Positions 36,251-46,000 of a DNA stretch of 64,000 nucleotides are shown one piece after another. The notes under the pieces were generated by a model. That model was not told the origin of the DNA and did no database searches. It worked only from the letters and a program-made list of their open reading frames with translations. Position 1 is the stretch's first letter, and the number at the start of each line of letters is the position of its first letter. Where the stretch lies: assembly GCA_022605405.1 (NCBI GenBank), contig JABYQQ010000003.1, forward strand, positions 1,302,001-1,366,000, written 5' to 3'. This DNA is from Earliella scabrosa. Taxonomy: Eukaryota; Basidiomycota; Agaricomycetes; Polyporales; Polyporaceae. The position numbers and the translations under genes were made by a program.

Positions 36251-37583
36251 ATGACAACAGTGACACCGCCGCTTGACGAGCAGGCCCAGGAGAGGGAGCA
36301 GCACCACGCACGCGTCCGTCAGGTGGGGTTAATCCATATTCTACTCCGAGCCTCCCTTAATATTGCTTTTGGGGACACCGGCGTGCATGGTGACGGGGTT
36401 GACCACATTTACCATTTCCTCTGCAGCGCGTGACAGATGCTCGCAACAAAGTCTTGCGCACGACTGGACAAGTCATGCACGAGGGGCTCGCAATAAGCGC
36501 TGAAGTGCTGAGCTTAGTCCCTATTCCGGGACTGCAACAGGCCGTGAAGACGCTTCTCGGCATGTGGGAGGCATTCGACAGGATCCAAGTAAGCTCCAAG
36601 TTTATCCCCTTGTCTTGAAGCCGTCTGAAGTTCCTCCCCTTCAGACGAATAGAGCATTTTGTCTGCATTTGATTGAGCTGTGCGCGAACAGTCTGGTCAC
36701 ACTCTGCGACCATTGCTCAACGTTAGGCCTCGTCCGTCAAGCGAAGAATGTGTTGGACCATCTGTTAGATGCCACTGTTACGCAAGTCTATCAATGCCCA
36801 TGGCTGTGTTCATTCATGCTGACTGGCCGATAGGTGCTACGGCAACATTCTCTTTCACCTTGAGAAGTTGTCAAATCAAGGTTTTTTGAAACAGTTTCTG
36901 CGACGAGAGACGATCCGAGACGATCTCAAGCAGTGCCGGCGAGAATTAGTTAACGTCCAGACGGCATTTCACGTGAGTAACTGAATCTACGCGACAGGAG
37001 AAAGTACTCACATAACTCACGGCGCCTTCATTGGCAGGTCTCACTCTCACTCGAAACGTTCAAGGCAACAACCGATATACAGAACACCTCCAAGGTTGAA
37101 GATGAGGGGCTGCAGGCGCAAGACGACATGCAAGGCGACGCGGACCTCGACACGCAAGACGCCGCGGAGCTGGAGGAGCTCGTCAGCAAGTCGCTCCGCA
37201 GCACCAGCGACGAGATGGCTTGCACGCTCCAGGTCACCCTCGAGGATCTACCGGAGACGTTCAAGACAATCCAGCGTGTATTGGAAGAGCATGTAGAGGA
37301 GGGTGAAGGCGAGTCGGCTGTACGCGTCTTTGTCTCCACAGCTACCGGTGCTGCATTCCCCCCCCCGCGCCGGAGTGGTGCAGAGCACGAGCAGCGCCTC
37401 CACAACTTCCAGTTCTGCAAGCAAACGAGGACGTCGTGCCTTACTCGAGCTCGAATACTTGGAGACCATAAGCCATCTAGTTCGCCGCTTGCTCAAAGAA
37501 TCCCAACAAGACGTAACGCTCCCGAGCTTCACGATCACTCAGTACGAGGTTGAATGGGACGAGAGCCTCGGCCTGAGCTCCGA
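36251..37583 (+). pseudogene. 5' half of an MLKL-like helical-domain/pseudokinase gene, cut by a retrotransposon
   Basis: Exon 1 starts MTTVTPPLDEQAQE. Later exons give EVLSLVPIPGLQQAVKTLLG, TNRAFCLHLIELCANSLVTL, CYGNILFHLEKLSNQGFL and LRRETIRDDLKQCRRELV, the four-helix pattern of the MLKL N-terminal/HeLo-like domain common in agaricomycete kinase-like proteins. A frame change near 37340 is explained by an intron (37278-37341 or 37293-37341), so it is not damage. The exon continues to FTITQYEVEWDESLGLSSD and stops where the LTR begins, inside the Asp codon context. As it stands the transcript would run into LTR sequence and stop after a few tens of codons at most. The 3' half lies at 50839-53241. 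Confidence 0.8.
37580..37583. repeat. Target-site duplication CCGA, left copy
   Basis: CCGA directly precedes the left LTR and recurs at 50839-50842 after the right LTR. Removing the element and one copy joins the two gene halves in frame. Confidence 0.8.
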
Positions 37584-38588
37584 TGATGGGTGTGCTCCGG
37601 CTCTGTGTGCGGAAAGAAACAACTAAACCACACTAAGAAACCAAGAACTCGAGAAGGTGGTGCGAGGTAGGGGATCTGGTTCCCGGGTTCGCAGGACGCG
37701 GACGCGGAGTCGACTCTCGAAAGGCTCTCGCGAAGGATCGCAGAGACCGCGGGGGAAGACTATGGAAGAGAGCTCGAAGGGGTGTGGCTAACTCAAGCTC
37801 TGCGGAGGGAACCCGCAGGACGGTGTTTCGAGATGAGAAGAACGCAAATCGCAGGCGCAAACGCAAGTCGCTGTCGCAGACGCAAACGCAGACGCAAACG
37901 CACGCGTATTCGCTGAGTCTCGATGGGTGGGGGATTCGATTCCCTGGGGCTCCTGCCCTCGCACTACTCTAACTACACGATCCTGCGACCGTCCGCAACT
38001 CCGGAACGCGACAACCGAAAAACTTCTCGTATCAACCCTTCCACCGCCCGCACCGTCCGCCTGATCCTCTCCCAACTGCGCGTGCCTTCGCCACATCCCC
38101 GTCCCGTCACCCTCAAACGCGGTCTTCGATCGCAATCTCGCCTCTCGACGAATCAGCCTCGAGGCTACCGGACGGTGGCTGTGCCCTCGATCCTCGGCAC
38201 GTCCCTCCGCACGATCGCGTCCTCGCGCTCCCAAGTCTCGTCCGTCGGTCGCGATAGCTCGCAAGCTCGTGAGTGGCCAGCTTCGCATGACTCGGCCGAA
38301 TGCCGCGCTCGCGACCCCCGCGCGCGATGTTCTTCCGCATCCTTGGCTCGCGGAACGTGCGTCCGAGGCTGCCTCGTCCCTCGCGTTGCGGAGCTCCGAC
38401 CGGACCGTCGGGGAAATGAAGGGGTCTCGAAGTCGCGCGTGTTTTCGTGTGGTAGGGCCGCGCGCAGTCGGAAGGCTGGTGGGGCGCGGCTGCCGTCCGC
38501 GGGAAGGTCGCGCGAAGGGTTCGCGCGAAGGCGCGTCGCAGAGCGCGGGTCGACGAAATCGGGGCATGGCCGGTGCAGGTGCACAACA
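37584..38588 (-). repeat. 3' LTR (left)
   Basis: On the minus strand it begins TGTTGTGCAC and ends CCCATCA, so it has standard TG...CA ends. It is offset from the right LTR by exactly 12,250 bp with no difference seen by eye. It contains CGCAAACGCAGA-type hexamer repeats at about 37848-37905. Confidence 0.95.
37848..37905. repeat. CGCAAA/CGCAGA hexamer array in the LTR
   Basis: Several alternating 6-bp units (CGCAAA, CGCAGA), present again at 50098-50155 in the other LTR. Such LTR-internal arrays are often enhancer-like; function here is unknown. Confidence 0.7.
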
Positions 38589-38604
38589 TCTCCCCCCCGC
38601 TAAT
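38589..38604 (-). other. Polypurine tract next to the 3' LTR
   Basis: On the element's coding strand the sequence reads ATTAGCGGGGGGGAGA immediately before the LTR's TGTTG. It is the expected primer site for plus-strand DNA synthesis. Confidence 0.8.
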
Positions 38605-38640
38605 ATCGGGACTGTCCCCAGTCCCTCGAAGACGGACGGG

Positions 38641-38648
38641 GATAAAAG
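38641..38648 (+). promoter_or_regulatory. TATA-like box of the antisense gene block
   Basis: GATAAAAG lies about 40 bp upstream of the ATG at 38684 and just inside the LTR. It is on the strand opposite to gag-pol and could drive the accessory genes. Confidence 0.45.
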
Positions 38649-38683
38649 GGGGGAACGCGCAGAAAGGGTTTCCGCACCTAACC

Positions 38684-39270
38684 ATGTCTTCGCCGCTTCC
38701 TCCGGACCTTCGCGAACGCGCCATCTCCGTCGCGATCCAAGCTCTCGAGCGAGCCGTCTTCGACCTCGAAACGCTCGCAGACGCCAACACCGAGTCGGAC
38801 GCGGGTCACATCGCGGACATGTACATCGGGATCATCCAGCTCCTGGTATGTCCTGTCTGTATTCCGTCTCGCGTGCGCTAACCCCGCACTCGTAGCGTCC
38901 GCTCATAGTCTTTTACTCCTCGCTTAACGCGGCGGCGCAATACGTGACTCGCACGCGCGACGCGCTTGAACGCGGTTGGCCCGACTTTGGGACGCGCTTC
39001 GCGAACGAGTTCTCGGACCAGGTTGTCGGGGTCCGCCGCAGCGCGCGTCTCGACAGCTTGATGACCGAGGTTGCCGCCGTCCGCGTTCGACTCCGCGAAG
39101 TTCGCCTCATCCGCCAGACCCTAGCCCGCGCCAACCAACACGACGTCCACTTCCTCATCCGCCTCGACGACGTCATCCTGGCCTTGGACCGCGAACAGAC
39201 GGGGCTCGACTTCGAAATAGCGGCGTTGCGCGACCAGAACAGGCGGGCGCTCCTTGCCGCGGACTGCTGA
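38684..39270 (+). CDS. Antisense accessory ORF 1, helical coiled-coil protein of unknown function
   Basis: Two exons (38684-38845 and 38896-39270) joined over a 50-nt GTATGT...TAG intron give a 178-residue protein starting MSSPLPPDLRERAISVAIQA. It is almost entirely predicted helix: LERAVFDLETLAD in exon 1, then RPLIVFYSSLNAAAQYV, VRRSARLDSLMTEVAAVR, and a C-terminal heptad stretch (RLDDVILALDREQTGLDF). No Cys/His cluster, signal peptide or enzyme motif is seen. It is transcribed against gag-pol and is the first of three genes in the block. Its plan (short helical protein ending in a coiled coil) resembles ORF 2. I do not recognise the family. Confidence 0.7.
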
Positions 39271-39448
39271 GGGATGTTCGCGATGGGCGGCCGCGGCATA
39301 GGGGTCGCGGGGAACGGTCCATAGAGGGGATAGGGTAGATCGCGATTGTCGTTGATACGGAAATTCTGTAGCCCTTGAGACGCCACCAGTGTCGAGGGAT
39401 TTAAGTCGTCGAGCGTCGCAAAGACGTCCCGCAACATCCTCTCGCACC

Positions 39449-40093
39449 ATGCCTTCACTGGGTTCCCAGATGGTTGAGCGCGCGATCTCGTACCGCGAAA
39501 TGATCTCGCGGTTCTACCCTCTCGTCCGCCTTCGCACTGAGCACCTGCTTGACGCCATCGACGCTCAAGTGGCCCGCGGCCCCGGTCCGGGTCCCGTTGG
39601 TGCCGGCACCGCTCTAGACTTCGCCCTTCTCGTCGACCAGCTTGCGGAGTGTTACGTGAGCGCTGCTTCCATTTTTGATCGCCGGCGCCGCTTAATGAAA
39701 TCGCAGATCATCCTCACCGCACTCCTCGAGGGCGACGGCGAATTCCACTCCGGCGTCAAGGATCGACTCCGCCTCGCGTTCGCGTCGGTCGAGGGCGGCC
39801 CCACGCTCGTCGAGCAGTTCAACAAGACCGTCGACGCCGCGCGCCCCGGTATCCGCTTGAGGTACCTCGAGGCGTACCGCGCTGTCTTCGCGTACGAGCA
39901 GGCCACCGTCGCTTCCATTCAACAGATCGCCGCGCGCCAGCTGTCACACGTCGCCGGAGAAGCCCGCGCGCGCGTCAAGTTGCTGCAGGACGACATCCAC
40001 CGAATTGACCAGGAGACTGCCCGACTTGGGGGCGCAGTCCCTCAGCGCAGGTCCCTGATTGACCGCCTCGACACTGGTTCTGAGGAGTTCTGA
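39449..40093 (+). CDS. Antisense accessory ORF 2, helical protein of unknown function
   Basis: An intronless 214-residue frame starting MPSLGSQMVERAISYREMIS, in a favourable context (CACCATGC). It contains helical segments LRTEHLLDAIDAQVARG, DFALLVDQLAECYVSAAS and FDRRRRLMKSQIILTALLE, then a C-terminal coiled coil (ARVKLLQDDIHRIDQETARL). The ERAIS motif near its start recurs in ORF 1, hinting that ORFs 1 and 2 may be distant paralogues; this is tentative. A TTTAAG box lies about 50 bp upstream of the ATG. It sits 178 bp after ORF 1 and 233 bp before ORF 3 on the same strand. No known domain is recognised. Confidence 0.7.
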   Translation: MPSLGSQMVERAISYREMISRFYPLVRLRTEHLLDAIDAQVARGPGPGPVGAGTALDFALLVDQLAECYVSAASIFDRRRRLMKSQIILTALLEGDGEFHSGVKDRLRLAFASVEGGPTLVEQFNKTVDAARPGIRLRYLEAYRAVFAYEQATVASIQQIAARQLSHVAGEARARVKLLQDDIHRIDQETARLGGAVPQRRSLIDRLDTGSEEF

Positions 40094-40326
40094 GGAGGAA
40101 GGGGCGGCGATGTAGCGTAGAAGCCCGCGACCCTGTACTTCGCCGTTCGTCGAGCTGAAATTGTAGTGCGCGCGCGCAGCTCTTGTCCGCCGCGCCCGAG
40201 TTCATAACGCGTGCCTTCCGTCCGGTTCGCCCTTCAGCCCCTCTTCTCGTTCCGCCTTCCGCCCCTCGCTCAACTCGTCCCTCGTCTTCTTCGTCTCAGC
40301 CCATCCCGCACACCCGCCTCGCCACC

Positions 40327-42357
40327 ATGTCCTCGCCTCCGCCTCCCGAGTCCTCCAACACCATGGACACCCGCGCCGACGATCCCGCGACCGACGCCGC
40401 CGAAGTTGAGCTCCAGTCCAACGACGAAGACCTGCGCGTCGGCACTCCGTACGCGCCCGACGAGCTGCAAGAGCTCCTCCGCCTGTACACGCCCGAGGAG
40501 CTCCAGTCTGGCGGCGAGGAGGCCGCGAAAGACTTCGCGCGCCGTTTCGTCCACATCGCCGTAAGTCCCGCGCCCCTTCGCGACTCCTGTCCGCAGCCAC
40601 TAACCGCTTCGCAGTACTCGCTCGAGGACCCGTTCCAGTCGGACGACCTCTTCCCGGAGTTTTGGGAGCGGTTCGCTCCGCACGCTTCCCCTCGCTTGCA
40701 GGAGGTCGTCCTCCTCGTCTTCTCGGTCCGCACTCGCGAGTCCCGGAGCGCCTCGCTCGAGGTGGAGCTCGCGGACTTGGAGACCAGCCGCCCGGACCAC
40801 ACGACCACGCCGCGCCAGGAGAAGGTGGTCAGGGCCCGCATGTTGGTGACCGACTGGGAGCGTAAGTCCTCGCGCGCCCCTCCTCTCTTGTCTTCTTCAG
40901 CTAACCGTCCCTCCTTTTGTCCCCCAGTCAAGCGCATCCGGGAGATCAAAGACTTCCGCCTGCTCAGGTCGGAGCCCATTCCCCTCCCGGTCGGCCTTGC
41001 CATCCTCGCCGGCGGCCTCTCTCGCCACTACCCTCGCCGCTCGACCGCGGAGCCGCCTAGCGCGCCCGTGACTCCCGGAGCGCCCTCGCGTGCACTGCTC
41101 CCTCCCGCGACGATCTCGACTCCGGTGCGCATCAAGAAGGAGAAGCCCGATCCCGCGCCGGCTAAGGGCAAGCGCCGCGCGGTCTCGCAAGATGTCTCCG
41201 CGGACGAGGCTGATGCGGCCGCTGACTCCGATGTCGTCGAGGTGAGCGAGGTCGTCCGTCCCCCTCCTGCCCACGGCACGCGCGCGCAACGCAAGGAGAA
41301 GATCGCCGCGCGGCCCGAGTCCGTCCGCAAGAGGGCCAAGGTCGTCGAGGTCTTGGAGTCCGAAGAGGAGGAGCTCGCGACCGCCGCAAAGCCCGATGAC
41401 GCCGCAGACGACCCGCCCGCTTCCACTACGCCCGCCGCCCCCGTCGCCATCCTTCCCAACTCGAAGTACGCGCTCGAGTTCTTCGAGCCCTGCGACGAGT
41501 GCAAGACGTGCAAGTTCCCCATCTGCGTCCGTACGCACGACGAGCGCGGCCTCTCCTGCGACTTCTGCGGGCACCGCTCGCGGAACATGCAGTGCACCCG
41601 CCGCGGCCTGAACTCGTACGGCGAGTTGAAGACCAAGAGTAGGTCGACCTCCGTCGCGCTTCGTCGGTTCTACGCTGACTCGTCCCTTGTCGCAGAGAAG
41701 GGCGGTCGGCTTCTCGCGCAGTACAACGGCGTCGGTTTCGTCTTCCGCTCCTTCAAGACTCAGCTGCCCGAGTACCGCGTGCAAGCTGTCCAGGCCGTCC
41801 GCGCGTTCGAGAACGACCCGCCCAAGATCCGCGTCGCGCGCCCGAAGGAGCTGGCCGCGCGCGCCGGGCCTCCCGCTCCCACCGCCTACCCCATCATCGA
41901 CCAGAACGGGTTCCTCCTTGAGGCCTACGATGGCGCCGCGCCCGAGAAGTCCGCGAAGGGCCCGCCGCTCCCGGAGTGCTACCCGCCGGAGAAGACCCCC
42001 GAGCCGACGCCTGCGCCCGCGAAGAAGAAGAAGGCCAAGACGTCGTCGGAGGGCGCGTCGGCTTCGGCTTCGAAGTCGTCTCGCGAGGTCGCCCCGCCTG
42101 CGGACCTCAGCCCGGCCGTGTCGAAGAAGGTCGCCGCATGCCGCAAGCGCGCGAACGTTTTGCTCGGCGAGATCGTCGAGCACGTCGAGGAACTCATTGC
42201 CGTCCGCGACCAGGAGGAGGAGTACACCGGCCAGGACTTCGGTGAGGCCGACCTGGACGATTCGGTTCGCGTTCCCGACCTGCTGACCTTCGCGGAGGTC
42301 GTCGACTCTCGCGAGTCCGACGCGCGGGTGTGGACCGTGCTCCGCAAGAATCAGTAG
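40327..42357 (+). CDS. Antisense accessory ORF 3, Cys-cluster protein with basic (NLS-like) stretches
   Basis: Start ATG at 40327 in a strong GCCACCATG context. Introns 40561-40614, 40862-40927 and 41639-41695, each with GT-AG ends and a multiple of three long, leave a 617-residue product; the frame also reads through without splicing. The N-terminal third has a conserved-looking helical part (DELQELLRLYTPEELQSG; FQSDDLFPEFWERFAPHAS). A disordered, Pro/Ala/Glu-rich middle has basic patches (KGKRR, RKRAK). Then follows a Cys cluster: CDECKTCKFPIC, and SCDFCGHRSRNMQC after a short spacer, which looks like a zinc-binding module. The tail has KKKKAK and a coiled coil near LLGEIVEHVEELIAVRD. A nuclear DNA- or chromatin-binding role is plausible but inferred. 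Confidence 0.75.
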   Translation: MSSPPPPESSNTMDTRADDPATDAAEVELQSNDEDLRVGTPYAPDELQELLRLYTPEELQSGGEEAAKDFARRFVHIAVSPAPLRDSCPQPLTASQYSLEDPFQSDDLFPEFWERFAPHASPRLQEVVLLVFSVRTRESRSASLEVELADLETSRPDHTTTPRQEKVVRARMLVTDWERKSSRAPPLLSSSANRPSFCPPVKRIREIKDFRLLRSEPIPLPVGLAILAGGLSRHYPRRSTAEPPSAPVTPGAPSRALLPPATISTPVRIKKEKPDPAPAKGKRRAVSQDVSADEADAAADSDVVEVSEVVRPPPAHGTRAQRKEKIAARPESVRKRAKVVEVLESEEEELATAAKPDDAADDPPASTTPAAPVAILPNSKYALEFFEPCDECKTCKFPICVRTHDERGLSCDFCGHRSRNMQCTRRGLNSYGELKTKSRSTSVALRRFYADSSLVAEKGGRLLAQYNGVGFVFRSFKTQLPEYRVQAVQAVRAFENDPPKIRVARPKELAARAGPPAPTAYPIIDQNGFLLEAYDGAAPEKSAKGPPLPECYPPEKTPEPTPAPAKKKKAKTSSEGASASASKSSREVAPPADLSPAVSKKVAACRKRANVLLGEIVEHVEELIAVRDQEEEYTGQDFGEADLDDSVRVPDLLTFAEVVDSRESDARVWTVLRKNQ

Positions 42358-43027
42358 GGGCCTCGCGCTCTCGTCGCGGGGCGCGCCTCAGTCGTGCCGC
42401 TATCGCAGCTCCGCTGTTGGCGCGCACATTCCGCGATCCTGGAGCTCGTGAATGCTGAGGCCGGTCCTCGCAGTCGCGCTTCGCGGGTCGCGGTCGCAGG
42501 CCGCTCCGCCGTGGTTCCCGGGCTTCCCTTTCTCGTCGTCTTCGTCCTCGCGCTCGCCCGTCTCGCTCTCCCTTCGCATCCCGCTCTCGCCATCGCTCTC
42601 GCCCGTCCCCCGCATCGCATCGCATCCCAGTCCCGTCCCGTCTCGAACTCGTGTCCCGTCGTCAAGTATCGTAAAAATGTATCGTAAAAGTAGTCGTAAG
42701 CTTCGTTTTGTGGCTGTTGTTTTGTAGTTTTTGTTTTCGTCATTTGCTTTCTTGTTTTATCAATAAACTGTGTGATAGAAAGAGTGTGTGATTGACTTAA
42801 GTAAAAGTGTGACTGGTCTTCGAAGTAGTAAGTAAAGGAATGTCCCGCAGGGAAGTCCCGCGGGACGGTTCTGCGGAAAGAGTTCGCGAAATGGGTATAT
42901 AGTAAGGAAAGTGTGTCGCAAAACAAGGCCGCGATAGGCGTTCGCGGGCTGTCGAAAGTCAGAGTTCGGAAATCGAAAAGAGCAAGTGATCGCAGGATAA
43001 CCGTGTCCGAGTCATGTATCGTACCTC
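42358..43027. other. Spacer between antisense ORF 3 and the internal polypurine motif, with AATAAA signal
   Basis: No gene is supported. T-rich sequence and an AATAAA (42772-42777) on the + strand about 415 bp after the ORF 3 stop look like its polyadenylation region. Pol ends on the other strand at 43089, so the two transcription units converge. Confidence 0.55.
42772..42777 (+). terminator. Polyadenylation signal AATAAA of the antisense block
   Basis: Canonical hexamer in T/A-rich sequence downstream of ORF 3; the only clear one in the spacer. Confidence 0.5.
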
Positions 43028-43042
43028 CTCCCCCCCGCTAAT
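43028..43042 (-). repeat. Second polypurine-tract-like motif next to pol
   Basis: The 15-mer CTCCCCCCCGCTAAT here is identical to 38590-38604 beside the 3' LTR. On the coding strand it is a G-run polypurine tract located just after the pol stop. The antisense block lies exactly between the two copies. Confidence 0.8.
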
Positions 43043-43088
43043 GTTGTCGACGTCCTCGTCGACGTCCCATCTTCGCGCACAAGAGCGC

Positions 43089-46000
43089 CTAATCTTCTTC
43101 GGCCTCCTCGGGCTCTCCCAGCCCTTCGTCCTCAAACGTCTCCTCGCTCTCCTCCATCTCGCGGATTCGTCTCGCGTCGACATCTAAGTCCTCCATCCTA
43201 AAAGGTATGGGGCTCTTCCTCGCGAGATACGGGATCAGTCGGAACGCGGCGATAGGGCGATCGTGCACGGCGCCGTCGAGTTCCGCGACGATGTAAGCGC
43301 CGCCCCGGTTGCGCGAGATGACCACCAGCGGACCCAAGTATCGCGCGCGCATCTTGCGGTTTAGCGACTTCTCGATCGCAGTATTCCGCATGAGAACCAA
43401 ACGACCGGGCTTGAAGTCGAAAGCCTTTGTCGTATATGCGTGGTGCTCCTCGTACAGTTCCGCGGCGCGAACTCGGCTCGCGTAGACCTTCGAGCGCAGT
43501 CGCGAGATTTGCTCGGGGCGCTTCTGCAGGGCGATCGCGCGCTGGGTGATGAGCTCGGTGGTCGAGATCATTTTGTTAGCCGTCGGCAAGAGGTAGGTTG
43601 CTTCCGCGATGTCGAGGGGCATGATCGGGTGCGTGCCTGTGACTGCATAGTACGGCGAGCAGCCCATTCGGCGTCGAACAGTGATCCGGTCCGCCCAGAG
43701 GACAGAGTAGACTCGCGAGACCCACTGACTCGGGTCTCCCTCGCAGGCCTTGTAGAGTGCGTCGCGTACGTGGAAGTGCGGGCGCTCGACGATTCCGTTC
43801 GCCTGCGAGTTGTAGCCTGAGATCCGAATGTGGTAGACGTGGTAGGTCTTCGCGATGTACTCGAGCGCGGCGACAAAGGGCGTCCCGTTGTCCGAGATGA
43901 TCTCGCAGACGGCGCCCCAGCGACAAAGCAAGTCCTGGTAGATCCAGTCGCCGATCGCCTTCGCGGTCTGCGCCGTGCTCGCGCGTCCTTCGCAGTAGGT
44001 CGTCATCGCGCAGCGCGCGTGGAAGAAGTATCGGTACCGCCCCGGCATCTCCATGCAGTCGACGTGCACACGCATCATCGGGGGCGCGGGGATGGGGACC
44101 GTTGGGGGAATGCGAACTTTGGTGGTCTGTCGCACTTGGCACTGATGGCACGACCGCACGTACCACGCGATGTCCGCCTTCATCTCGGGCCACCAGAAGC
44201 GGTCCGCGAGGAAAGAGGTTGTCGCGGCAATCCCGCGGTGTCCGACGTAGTCGTGCATCTCGACGAGCGCTTGAGGTCGCTTCTCCGCCTCGAGGACGCG
44301 ACGATGGTGCCCATCGCGTCCTACTTTCCACAGGCGGTCGTCGCGGAGGAAAAACTGGGAAGCGTACTTCGCGAACTTATCTGCCTCGCGTGATTCCATC
44401 GCGGGTTGTTCGCCAGTCGCGAGCCAGTGTTTGACTTCTTCGATTCTGAAGTCGAAGTCGCGCGCGATCGCGGTTCGCGGAAAGTCGCTGTACGGCGGCG
44501 GCGCGATCACAGGGAGCTTCGCGGCGGTTCCGCTCGTCTGCTGCATGAGAGTCTCGACTTCGTCGATGCTTCGCGGGACTGAGAAGTCGATCGCAGCGTC
44601 CCCGAGTCGCGGAGGAGGGTTTATAAGGTGCATGAAGCCGTACATATTGTCGACCCAGTCCTCAAACTCCTCCCCGTCGTCCTCGTCGGGCTTGTCGTCT
44701 GGCTGCGCGGGTCGTCTGCTGAGGCCGTCCGGGGTATGGCTCTTTCCCGGAACGTGCACGAGGTCGAAGTGGAACATCTTGATCGCGATGATCCAGCGAT
44801 TCATCACCGCAGATGGCGCGACGTCAGGGTTCGCGAGCATGTCCTTAATCGCGGTCGCGTCCGTCTCGACGACGAGCTTGCGCACGCCTACCAAGTGGAA
44901 GCGGAGCGCGCGAAGCGCGCGGAAAAGACCGTAGAGTTCGAGTTTCGGCTGCGAGAATCTCGCTTCGCGATCGTTCAGGGTGATGGAACAGAACCTGCTG
45001 TAGTAGCGCCTCCGCGGGTCCTCTTGGTCTTCTTGACATAAGTGGAAGCCGACCGCGATCTTAGACGTATCGACGGACAGAATCACGGGAGCGTCGGACT
45101 CGTAGTCGATCGCGCGGAGCGCCGGAGACGCGAGGAGCGCGTCCTTGAGGGTCTGCATTGCGAGCTCTTGTTCCGGGCCCCATTCGAACTGCGCGTCCTT
45201 TCGCAGAAGACGGTTGAGAGGGTGCGCCTTCGTCGCGTAGTCCTTGATAAAGATCCTCGCGACTCCGACGGTCCCTAGGAAAGCGCGAACCTCAGACACA
45301 TTGGCACACGGGCCCCAGTTCAGGACAGCCTCGACGCCTTTCGGTTCCGGGACGCGACCTTCCGGGGTGCAGTGGTGTCCGACCGCGGTGAACTCCGGCG
45401 CTGCGCACCGAATCTTCTTCCCGCTGAAGGTGCCTCCTGCGTGCTTGACTCGCTGAACGATCCGATTGACGTCCTGCAGATGCTCCCACACGTAGCGCCG
45501 AACTCCGGGATTCTCGGGGATCGTCTCGTAGGTTCCGTCCTCGCGGCGGTATGCGCTCGCGGGACCGATCACCGTAACGTCGTCGATGTAGGGGATAGTG
45601 TACGCGGGGATCTCGGGTTGTAGGATGAAGGTTACGTCGTCGTGGAATATGGGAACTGAGTTCGCCCAGCCCATAGGAAGTGTGGTGAGGCGCATCGCGC
45701 CGAAGGGTGTTTGGAAGGTGGTAAGGTCTCGCGACTCTTCTTCGAGCTCGCGTTCGTCATAGCCGACGTAGAGATCGAGCGTGGTTCCGCAGGCGCGTCC
45801 CGCGAATCTCTCCGCCATATGGTCGGGGATCGGGGGCACGCCGCTGTGCTGAATCGTGACCTTGTTCAGCGGCTCGAGCGAATGGACGATGCGGATGTTC
45901 CCGTCCTTCTTGAGCACGCAGAACCATCGCGACCGGTAGGACGCGTTTGACGGCTCGTAAACTCCGGAGTCGATCTTCTTGCGGATGAGCGCGATGACCT

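Noticed and set aside
37278..37360. Apparent frameshift in the MLKL-like gene near a run of nine C
   Set aside because: A GT-AG intron (37278-37341 or 37293-37341) in phase 0 accounts for the frame change, so the pre-insertion gene need not have been broken.
37848..37905. Possible CRISPR-like array of short repeats
   Set aside because: The units are 6 bp, contiguous and without spacers, in a eukaryotic LTR; it is a simple tandem repeat.
37788..38603. Long frames of about 220-285 residues on both strands within the LTRs
   Set aside because: They lie wholly or mostly in the LTR, have Arg/Ser-rich low-complexity composition, and run out of the LTR differently at each end. No start context or domain supports them.
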